NCBI GenBank assembly: GCA_031841125.1
Contig: CM063107.1
Coordinates: 49,055,497-49,119,496, forward strand
Origin: Acanthococcus lagerstroemiae
Taxonomy: Eukaryota; Arthropoda; Insecta; Hemiptera; Eriococcidae
Reading direction: 5' to 3'
Length of the DNA: 64,000 nucleotides
A program made the translations under genes and the position numbers. The notes under the pieces were generated by a model. It was not told the origin of the DNA. It did not search any database and saw only the letters and a program-made list of their open reading frames with translations. Positions 55,590 through 64,000 of this stretch are shown here, one piece after another (the first letter of the stretch is position 1; each line of letters starts with the position of its first letter).

Positions 55590-56610
55590 CCAAACTCTGA
55601 TATTTCGAATTTTTTTTCATTTTCGGAGGCGAAATGGAAAAACGCGAATAACTTCTGACTGGGGACAGCTAGAGCAAAACAGTATGAAATTTTGGTGGGA
55701 GATCATTTCTGTCAAGTCTGTCAGTTCACCTAAGAAAAGCTTATTTGACTTAAGAACCATTAGAGGTAGAGCTAGATTTTTATATTTAATTTTAGGAATA
55801 TAATCAGAAATAAATTGGAATATCAATAAGAATAATTATTCGAATTGAATTAATAAATATTAATAATGAATTTATTAATAATTCACTTTATTATTCAATG
55901 ATAATTACAATTCATGCTTTCATATAATACTGTTTTTATACAACTATGTTTAACTCCTTTAATAATTTCATCTTCGGAGAAAATTTTTCTTCTCGCGAGA
56001 GAAGTTCTCACTTTTCATTGCCTTCATCTTATCAGGAATGATATCTTCTTACCAAAATTTCAAACCGTTTTGCTTTAGCTGCCTCCAGTCAGTAGTTATC
56101 CTCGTTTTTCCACTTCCCCAATGAAACTGAGAAATTTCGAAAATGTACATGGGTGTGTTGTGCATTGCACATTTAACCTGTTGAAGACGCTAACAAATTT
56201 TTCAAAAATTTGCAAAAGAATAGACAAAAATGAAAACTGTACTGTTATAACGACTTCAACATGAATACGCAACCCAAAACGCACCAATGTACATTTTTCA
56301 AAACTCTCATTTTCTGAGGCGGAGTGGAAAAACGCAAATAACTTCCCGACTGGAGACAGCTGGAGCAAAACGGTTTGAAATTTTGGTGACAGGAAATCAT
56401 TTCTAACAAGTCTGCCACTTCTAAAAAACAAAAAAAAAACTCATTTTTCTGAAAAACCATTAGAGGTAAAGCAAAACGGAGAAAATTTTGCTTTTCGCAA
56501 GAGAAGTTCTGAACCTTCATTTTGTCAGGAATGATCTGCTCTCATGAAAGTTTCAAATCGTATTGCTCTAGCTGTCTCCACTCAGAAGTTATTAGCATGT
56601 TTTCCAAACC
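55590..56610. repeat. Four copies of one block in alternating orientation
   Basis: GGAAAAACGCRAATAACTTC followed by GGAGCAAAAC and GAAATTTTGGTG occurs at about 55630-55790 and 56310-56500. Its inverse (CAAAATTTCAAACCGTTTTG, CTGCCTCCAGTCAG) occurs at about 55975-56115 and 56505-56610. The open frames across these copies arise from the repeat and resemble each other for that reason only. Confidence 0.65.
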
Positions 56611-56689
56611 TAGTAGCGAACTACAACCTTGAAATTGGTCCAATCAAAATTGAAAAAATGCTAGTGAGGCCATTTATTTAGAACAAACT

Positions 56690-57356
56690 AGAAAGTACGG
56701 AAGAAAGAATGGAAAAAGAACTGAATAGAAGAGTGACGCTTTCTTAGAACAAATTTTTTAGTTTGAAACATATTTTCAAGAATCCCTTTAACAATCATTT
56801 AAAAAGTCAAATTTTCAACAGCTATGTGCTGGCCAACTCTAACCTCTATGGCTCCCAAACGTGGGCCCTTACAAAGAAGGAGGAAAATAAATTGAGAAAT
56901 AGTATAGAGAGATCCATTGTCGGAGATAAATTAAAAGACAAAATTCTTTTAAAGAGAATCAAAACAACAATATCTCGTAATCTCGATGCAGTAAGGGTTA
57001 CAAAAAGGAAAAAATGGAATTGAGCCGGGCACATTGCAAGGATGAATCCTGGCAAAGGAACCTACAAATTGATTTTCTGGCAACCCCATAATAAGAAAAA
57101 AATAGTAAAATAATAAATCCGGTGGAAGATCAGTTCAATAAATCCCTGAAAAACCTCACATTATCAGAATGGAAAAGACTGAGGGAGGCCTTCGTCCAGA
57201 AGCATGGTTGAGCGCGGCTTATTTTTTGATTTGTCCGGTTTTATTTTTGTTCTATTTTAGTTTTATTTTTTAATTATTTTTTATCTTTTATTGGGGTCCT
57301 TCGTCATTGGCCATTGTCGGCTGTGAAAGACCTCCCTCTCTTATAAATAAATAAAT
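56690..57356 (+). mobile_element. 3' end of an RTE-like LINE
   Basis: The C-terminal ORF2 phrase YGSQTWALTKKEENKLRNSI is followed by ERSIVGDKLKDKILLKRIKT, KKWNxAGHIARMNPGKGTYK and, at the very end, EWKRLREAFVQKHG with a stop. A 3' UTR ends in ATAAATAAATAAATGA. This is the standard end of RTE/Bov-B-like LINEs. The rest of the element is missing. Confidence 0.8.
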
Positions 57357-57596
57357 GAAGAGTTTGGTTTCACGGAACCACAAAAAATTGTAAAATTTTA
57401 CGACTAAGTACATTGTACTCATATCGATGGTCTCATGCAGATTGAGTTAAATGACATCTCGACGAAAAATAAGTTTAATACATATTCTTATAGATCGTGA
57501 TGCCCTCTATCAGGCTACACTCACAAATGACGAATTATTTCCTTTTTAGCCCGCTAGATGGCGTAAACCATTTGACCCAAGTGATAACACAACGTG

Positions 57597-57850
57597 TTCT
57601 ACCGACCGCCCAAGCGACATTTGTTGATAAAATGAGTTATTAGTATCGTTGGAAAGAGCGTAAACAGTAAAATTTTTTTTTAATTGGGCCCCCGATACAA
57701 AAGTATGTATCCACGTTGAAAAAAGCTTATCAGTAAACGCTAGGTCCGTAAACCGGCATTATTCATTTTTCATCGGCTTTTATGTTACGTTTTCTCCAAA
57801 AACGGATTTTGTTGCCCGGGCGGTTTTTGCTTAACAGCGCCCAATTGTTG
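57597..57850. repeat. Interspersed repeat, copy B
   Basis: ACCGCCCAAGCGACATTTGT at the left faces GTTGCCCGGGCGGTTTTTGC then TTAACAGCGCC at the right, an imperfect inverted pair. The left half continues with the same words as copy A at 30.5 kb. Probably a non-autonomous DNA element. Confidence 0.55.
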
Positions 57851-57954
57851 AAAATCTTGAGACTGATCGAGGTTGATCGCACTTAGCCTATTTTTCGTTA
57901 CAAAATTATCAGCTGGAGATCACTTAGCACACTTTGTCTATCACTTGAGCCATT

Positions 57955-58790
57955 TTGCGCGAGATGCAGAGCAGTACCATTCACAAGGACACACACATAC
58001 AAAATACAGAAAATCTTCAACCAATACAACATAAAACTCGGAATCAGAAAAACAAACTATCCCTGATCAAACAAATAAGTAACGACAAAACAGAAACCAA
58101 GGATACGAACTACAGCAACGGAGTATACAGACTGGACTGCGAACACTGTGACATGACATACCTACATAGGAGAAACAGGCAGAAAATCCACAACTAGAAT
58201 AAAAGAGTATGATGGTGGATTTACATTCGAGTCAGCGACGTGTCACGAACAAACTTTTAAATGTGGGCTAACATTTAAAAGTTTGTTCGCGACATGTCAC
58301 CGACTCGAAGGTAAATCCACCATGAAAAATCACAGAAGCTATAGGATGACAAATCACTTTTTGAAAAACACTGCAACGATCAGGGACACGACAATCACAA
58401 ATTGACAGAGAAGTATACCAAATCCTGCACATAGAAAACCACACACAGAAAATAAAATTAAAAGAACAACTAGAGATAATGAAGGCAAAAACAAAACAAA
58501 ACAACCTAATAAACACAACAACTAATTTTCAAAGCGATAACCTATTCAAATAAATAACATAACACTCCCTGATTGGACAGACTACACAACGATAGACAAC
58601 CAATAGGAACACACACAAATGGGTTTACCATACGGTACTACACTATAAATACAGGACGAGGACCAACAAAAAGAAAAGGTAGGGAACTCCACTGAAGATG
58701 GCATAGCAGCCAAAAGCACTATGGACAACAGGCAGAAAAAGGTGAATTGGCACACCCTCAAAACAGAATATTATCAAGTTCACTCACACT
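57955..58790 (+). mobile_element. Penelope-like element remnant: GIY-YIG endonuclease end
   Basis: NYSNGVYRLDCEHCDMTYL is followed, in another frame, by TTRIKEYE. After an inserted hairpin element come KSLFEKHCNDQGHDNHKL and ENHTQKIKLKEQLEIMKAKT. This fits the Penelope-type GIY-YIG endonuclease (GVYKLxCxxC...YIGxTGR...RxKEH...S.FA.H....GH). The catalytic YIG is YLH here and frames are broken, so it is dead. The downstream part (58640-58790) holds CTGAAGATGGCATAGCAGCC, resembling the hammerhead-bearing repeats of such elements. Confidence 0.7.
58213..58322. mobile_element. 110-base hairpin MITE inserted in the Penelope-like remnant, TGA duplication
   Basis: Arms of 53 bases start TGGTGGATTTACATTCGAGT and pair almost perfectly with the right arm ending GGTAAATCCACCA. 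The loop is about four bases (GGCT). TGA flanks both sides (58210-58212, 58323-58325). Removing the element and one TGA restores RIKEYEKSQK in the host element. Confidence 0.8.
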
Positions 58791-59379
58791 CCAATATGGA
58801 CACTAATAAACTTTAGTTCTTTTCCTTCAGTCTTCATATGAAATGATACACAAACTTATGACGAGATTTTTTACTTTTTAGTTCTATCAACGCCTCTTCA
58901 CAAATAAAATAAAAACGATTTCTTAAACGTCGAACTTTAGTTGCTCAAAAACTATTTTTCAAACATTTGGCGGCCAATGAGTTATCGCATTCGCCTAGTT
59001 GATCATAGGCGACGAAAGCACCTTAAGTTCAGGGACGAAAATAGGGGGGCACGGGGTTCACTCTGTACCGGCCTACCCTACTTCTCAGTAATTTACTACT
59101 GCTTACCGGTACAAAATATTGAAAGGCGGCGCAGTGACTTGCTAGCTTTTAGTAGTAACTTTAGTAGGTAGTCAAGTAGGTACAGAACATCAGCAGTACC
59201 TACCTAATTTTCAATATAATATTATTAAGAAATTAATTACTTACTTTGGAAACTTTGCATGCTATATAATAATTAATTCACTTTATCTCTTCTATTTCCA
59301 GAATTCAAATGTACTAAATGACTTGTTTGAAACGCAAAATGTACTAAATGCTACCTTGTTGAAGCATAATTGCAGAGTA

Positions 59380-60236
59380 CAATAATTGAATCGGTGCATG
59401 CAAAAACAGGTTAAGTCACATTTTTAAAATGTTATAGGAGAGTAAAAAAACGTTTTACGGCAAAGTGGTAACACTGACGGTCGGTATGACTAGGTCCAAA
59501 TATGATATTTTTGATGAGAAAAATGTTGCCGGTCTCGATTTTTGTGTATCTGTTAGCGCTAGCGAGATATTGCAAAAAGAAAAATGGACTTTTCCTGTTT
59601 TCACGCGCGAAGTTCTAAAAAATCCTGTCTATGGAAAATTTTTGGGAAAATTTCCAGAATTATTTCTATTTAGGGGAAAACTCACCTTTTACATCATAAT
59701 GTACGATAATTGCATGCGATTATTATAAATCTTGCAAAATAATCGAAATTACAAAATCAAAATTTTAATTTTTTTCAAAACATTCTTTCAAATCTTACGA
59801 AATATCCAATCAAAATTCATTACGGCAAACGTTTCACTTTCTTTTCTTTATTAGGAATTCTATCATACTTTAACTTTTTTTCTAACCGGACTCCGTTTTG
59901 CCTGTTTGGCAGAAATAGATTGTAGAGAATTTTCCTCCATAATGAAACGAAATTCATTAGTCAAAGGTACAATCAGGCACAAGCGAAATATTACGAAAAC
60001 TACAGACATGCACGATCATCGACATGTGGTTTGATTAAAAACAACTGTGGACTTAACCTGTTTTTCCGCGATGAAAATTTCAAATATATTTTTTGGCAAA
60101 TGGTTTGACGAATCGAGCCAGTATTTTTCCTATGTGTCGGTCTTGGTATGACAGTGTTGCCCGTGCACAGAACTAATTTTGGCAAAATCGGTGACTTAAC
60201 CTGTTTTTGCATGCGCCGATTCAATTGTCGTGTAAA
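59380..60236. mobile_element. Foldback element of about 860 bases
   Basis: The left tip AATTGAATCGGTGCATGCAA continuing AAACAGGTTAAGTCAC is the inverse of GTGACTTAACCTGTTTTTGC and ATGCGCCGATTCAATT at 60190-60230. Inner words (GTAACACTG and CAGTGTTGC, CGGTCGGTATGAC and GTCGGTCTTGGTATGAC) continue the pairing loosely. No gene. Confidence 0.65.
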
Positions 60237-60239
60237 ATG

Positions 60240-60688
60240 TGCTAAGTGCATACACTTTCAGAGTTAAAGCCACAGTGCATTAGTATAGGTCACTTTTTAA
60301 GCATTTTTTCCCTGTGATATTACATTCCTGAGAGTTGTATTTCATTCCTCAGCTTAATTAGGCCTCAGAAATAATTATTAGTGGCTCAGAAGGGCCAAAA
60401 ATTTAAAAAAATTTCAAAACACTCAGTTGAGAAGAAAAGTTTTTGACAGTTAGCTCAGTTGTACGTGAGACCATCGATATATGTCCTGTCCTCCTGTTTC
60501 GTTAATAAAGGCTTATTGATTGATGTATTGATACTTTTCTTGGGTAATACTCCATAAATTAGCGAAGTACGAGCAAACGAGCATACACATTCAAAAATCA
60601 TGAATTTATTAACAAAATACAACAAAAGAAAATCATCTCATATGTATACTCTGCGTTAAAATAACCCATACTCGTATTTGATTTCAAT
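60240..60688. other. Intergenic, nothing recognised
   Basis: AT-rich; likely includes the 3' UTR of the paralog to the right. No frames or repeats supported. Confidence 0.4.
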
Positions 60689-61361
60689 TCACTCGTTGTA
60701 AAGTTCGGCTGTTTTTTGAATTGACGATAATATTTGCGTAGTGAATTCGAGAGCATCGATGTCCCGTTTTCGAAATCCTGAAAGATGCAGTTTCTGTACG
60801 AACAGAAAGCGGAGTAGCAAATACCCGTAGTAAGCAATGAATGCAAAACCGAAGTACACCGGCAAAATCCACAATTTTGCACCAACTGGATAGTATGCAT
60901 AAGGTTCCACTTCATTACTTTTCAGTGGAATGCTTGTTGTGATATACACGGGACTTAATGTAACATAACTAGGATTTTCATAGTACCCTGGATGCTCATT
61001 ACTAGGCACTTTCATTGGCGATTCTAAAACGTGGGCCACAAGAACGGTTTCCTCTGGCCGAACCAAACCAGAAGGCTGAGCAACAGCTCCGTCTACTGGT
61101 CTCTTAACATGAGGATTAAATCTATTCTGAATGTATTTTATTTTCGGTGGATTCCATTGGTGAGGTTGAAAACTAGCTCTTGGTGGCTGTAATATCTGAG
61201 GTTCTAGGTAATGTGAAATATCGTTTTGATTGTTCGCGGGACGATAGATAATTCGTTTGTTTATCACTTGAGAAACGCTGGATTTTGAATTTTCCAAAGC
61301 TGTGGTGTAGTTCCTAGGAAAGTAACCTCGGTGTACCGACAGCTCATCTTGCAACATTTTT
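60689..61361 (-). CDS. Local paralog family: long last exon of a third member
   Basis: The exon begins in phase 2 after TTTCTTTATGACAG and encodes 223 residues. A proline- and asparagine-rich stretch includes YLEPQILQPPRASFQPHQWN. The membrane segment AKLWILPVYFGFAFIAYYGY then runs on to LLLRFLFVQK, followed by a 35-residue tail ending QKTAELYNE. No upstream exon with an ATG was found in the short gap to the next gene. Either the in-frame ATG at about 61356 (MLQDEL) is the start, or an exon is missing. The proline-rich part is absent from the other copies. Confidence 0.5.
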
Positions 61362-61498
61362 CTGTCATAAAGAAACACAGGTTTCGACGAAAATTAACAC
61401 GGTTTGCGACAAATCAATACGAAAACTAGGCATTACGGATTGTAAAAAAATTTAATTTTTATAAAACTATAAATAAGCGATACAGAATTTTAAAGATG

Positions 61499-62172
61499 CT
61501 AGAAATAATCCGCCTTGCGAGCGAACAGTAGAAACGTATCCGAGGTTGAGGCTGGAATTTTGATTCGATGTCTGGAAATAGCTTTAAGTATTAAATATCC
61601 GATGTAAATGATGAAATAAATGCTGAAGTATAACGGTACATAGTAGACCTTCATAGCTAACAAACTTTGGCTATTTCGTCCAACTTGTTTATTGAATACC
61701 CACAGTATCAGATTCTCAACCATTTTGGAAGGTAATTCGTCAAAATGATACGTTATCCTAGATGCACCGAATTCATGTTTGGTCTTCGTCAGATTTTCAA
61801 AACGGTATTTCGCTATTTCAACCACTTCCACGAGTAACAATCGTAATATTTCTAAAATAGGGTTTCGGCGAGGGCTATTGTCCCATTGATCCATCAGTTT
61901 CTTGTGCAATGTTTCGTTTAACTTCCTGGCAATTTACATGAAAATTGTGTGAATATCTTTGGTAAAAAACAAAGAGATTTTAAAGTAAGCTTCTGGTTGC
62001 AAGGTTTACATTTCGGAAAAATTGTGCGTTTAATTTGGGAAGGAAGATGATTAAAATGTTATATCAGAGTTCTGAAGTTACCGGTGGATACTGACATGAA
62101 CTGCTTCAATAAATCTTGATGAGGTAGGTGTACACCCATAGGTATTGGGGTAGAAACTTGCACTAGAGTGCG
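61499..62172 (-). CDS. Local paralog family: two exons of a fourth member, first exon uncertain
   Basis: Last exon 61499-61925 starts in phase 2 after AAATTGCCAG and encodes 141 residues. A helical part (ILEILRLLLVEVVEIAKYRF) leads to the membrane segment KVYYVPLYFSIYFIIYIGYL and the basic KAISRHRIKI. A preceding exon 62082-62172 (AHSSASFYPNTYGCTPTSSR then FIEAVHVSIH) ends in phase 2 and joins in frame. Another frame of that exon is also open (VQVSTPIPMGVHLPHQDLLK), so its reading is not certain. An open stretch at 62831-63047 could supply a signal peptide but has no ATG and overlaps a transposon end. Confidence 0.5.
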
Positions 62173-62417
62173 CTGCAAAATCACCTGTGCGGGTGTTAGT
62201 GGGGAGGAAATCGGAAATGAATGGGTGATCATGTGTACTTTTGAATAGAAAAATCTCCATGATCACCCATTCAGACCGCTGATAAAACGCAATCGTGCTT
62301 ACATTTGCGACTCTAATTTATATCCCAATAAAGTGGGGCTACTTTGAACAGCGGCACTTTTTCACTTCAGCGCGACTGATGGTGAAGTTATGAACTATGG
62401 CTCCGCGTTCCTTCGAC

Positions 62418-62745
62418 ACCTGGAGACCTATTATGAGACTTTTATCACGATACCACAAATCGTTACAGTAGTAACGTGATCAAAGATAGCGTGGTAGGGT
62501 GCCTAAATTTAACGAAAATGCTTATGGTACTGAATCTTCAGTGGGATTGTTTACATACAACTTCCAATATCTACTTATAACTGTTGTTTGTTGATACTGG
62601 AAAACAGAAAAACTATGTAAAATAGCACTGTATCACGATATCTCCTGCTTGCATGCAGGTGGTATCTTTATCACTAGATCACCCTCCTTTAAACACTTTT
62701 TCCATCAGTTAGGTTAAGTGATATCGTGATAACCAGGCTACTAGA
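62418..62745. repeat. Single-arm relative of the 4.2-kb hairpin plus a small palindrome
   Basis: CTGGAGACCTATTATGAGAC and ATACCACAAATCGTTACAGT match the left arm at 4209-4266. Further on TATCACGATATC (near 62632) faces GATATCGTGATA (near 62730). No gene. Confidence 0.55.
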
Positions 62746-63012
62746 TTAAGAATTTATAGTTAACACATAAGTACAATCAATCTGCCATTTTGTTTTCCAA
62801 AAAAAAAAAAAATGTATTGAAAATACCAACCTTCAGACACCAAAGCTATTTTTTGTATTTTGAGCCTAGAGAGCGTTCCTAGTCGTTTGCGATCACTGCC
62901 ATTGAAAAACGTTGTGGCACCGATTTTTGGTGCCTTAACGAAATTTGTGGTGCCACGATGATGTTTAACCTTTAATTTTGGTGCCTCAATGACCGATATT
63001 ATAACTGTAATT

Positions 63013-63766
63013 GTGAGGGCGCATACGAAAAGGGACCAGTTGACCAAAAGTAAAATTCTATAGGAGAAGCGTTTAAAGTTGAGAGTATTTTTTTGTAATT
63101 ACCGTTCTGTTACTTACCAACATTTCAACCGTGAAGGTCCTACACACTACCACACGGTCCCCTAATCTCTTGTCCGTTCTTTTCGGGAAAAATTTCCAAT
63201 GTTTTCCAAAGAATTTAAATGTTTGATGATCTCCGAAGAATTCCATCGAAAAACTTCGGGAAAATTCTCCAATGATTTTCAAGGAATTTCATCGGAATCT
63301 TGGAAGAAAATTCCGATACTTTCCGGAGAGTCTTTTCGAAAATCTTCAGAAAACATTTCCAGATGAGTTGCCTACATGGAGGTTCCCAGCGAGTAATGCG
63401 AGACTCCCCTTCAGCAGGTATGTAGGCAACTTATCCGGACAACGAGTAAATGTATTTGCCTGCTCTCGCATTTAAAAGGGCAAGAAGAAAATATGTTCAG
63501 TATTCATGGAAAATTGGTTTCAAAGAATTTAATTTTACATAAGAACATGCTATTTCCTTTTTGCGTTTATTTTTTCTTGGAAATTTTTTAATTAATAAAT
63601 TTTGACTTGCCTCATTTAAAACTGCAATATCTCGCTGAATTTTCAAGGTAGAGAGGTCTGGGGTTAGTTATATTCGATTTCCGAGGGGTTTTTACATAAA
63701 TTTAGCGAGAAAAGTAAAAATCGAAAAATTGATCAACTGGTCCCTTTTCGTATGCGCCCTCACTAT
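63013..63766. mobile_element. 754-base element with GTGAGGGCGCATACGAAAAG ends
   Basis: The left tip GTGAGGGCGCATACGAAAAG then GGACCAGTTGA is the exact inverse of TCAACTGGTCC and CTTTTCGTATGCGCCCTCAC at 63734-63766, over at least 31 bases. The middle (63190-63370) is a second field of the CGGAAATC/TTCGAAGAA repeat seen at 2660-4140. No transposase. Confidence 0.75.
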
Positions 63767-64000
63767 TATTATGTAATTTTGTTTTTTCTCATTTCCTGAG
63801 AAATTGATCAATTTTTATAACTTTTGATTATATTTTTGGTTTCTATATAAAAATCAATGCTAAACATCACAAAAGATAATATCATTTAACCACCAGAAAA
63901 ATACTAAAACTGTTCTTACATTCTGTATTTTCAGAATGGTGTATTTATAAAGAATCACGAGAATTAAGTATCAGAACTGATAAATAATAATTTTCATGTA

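Noticed and set aside
55617..56520. Two similar minus-strand frames as a gene family
   Set aside because: The similarity comes from the alternating repeat block; the inverse copies are equally similar, which a coding family would not show.
60000..60251. 83-codon minus-strand frame
   Set aside because: It covers the right arm of the foldback element at 59380-60236.
1..64000. CRISPR arrays, operons, ribosome binding sites, attachment sites
   Set aside because: The sequence is eukaryotic with spliced genes; none of the repeats has the regular spacing of a CRISPR array.
1..64000. tRNA or rRNA genes
   Set aside because: No A-box/B-box pair or rRNA-like block was noticed by eye; a covariance-model scan would be needed to exclude a diverged tRNA.

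Overview
The window is AT-rich animal nuclear DNA, almost certainly from an arthropod and most likely an insect. Genes have many short exons with GT-AG introns, the protein set is typical of insects, and the space between is packed with small DNA transposons and decayed R1-like, RTE-like, mariner-like and Penelope-like elements. A hemipteroid insect is my guess only; nothing here fixes the species.

Left part (1-25071): one large minus-strand gene, kinesin-73 (Khc-73, KIF13A/B ortholog). 28 coding exons can be placed from the ATG at 25071 down to 1195, giving about 1,429 codons (motor, microexon, FHA, stalk, start of the tail). The C-terminus, including any CAP-Gly domain, should lie left of base 1. 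Its introns hold two decayed non-LTR retrotransposons, several terminal-inverted-repeat elements, a palindrome and degenerate tandem repeats.

Middle (25.1-43.4 kb): four further conserved genes. eIF3m (plus) is head-to-head with Khc-73. A Lobe/PRAS40-like mTORC1 regulator (minus) is head-to-head with NARS2, the mitochondrial asparaginyl-tRNA synthetase (plus). Rab30 (plus) follows after a block of hAT-like elements. All reading frames join in phase across the introns except the first junction of the Lobe gene.

Right part (43.4-64 kb): gene-poor and repeat-rich. It holds a local family of at least four small membrane proteins, all on the minus strand. Each last exon starts in phase 2 and encodes a related hydrophobic segment near the C-terminus. 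One copy is complete (103 residues, signal peptide plus one membrane span); the others are partial. I do not recognise the family; it is the best candidate here for something undescribed. Around it are nested transposons: a 3.2-kb element with roughly 0.8-kb inverted arms that contains a 775-bp element with an intact 8-bp target duplication, and a Penelope-type endonuclease split by a near-perfect hairpin element.

The conserved genes have housekeeping or trafficking roles (vesicle transport, translation initiation, mitochondrial translation, growth signalling, Golgi Rab) and do not form one pathway.
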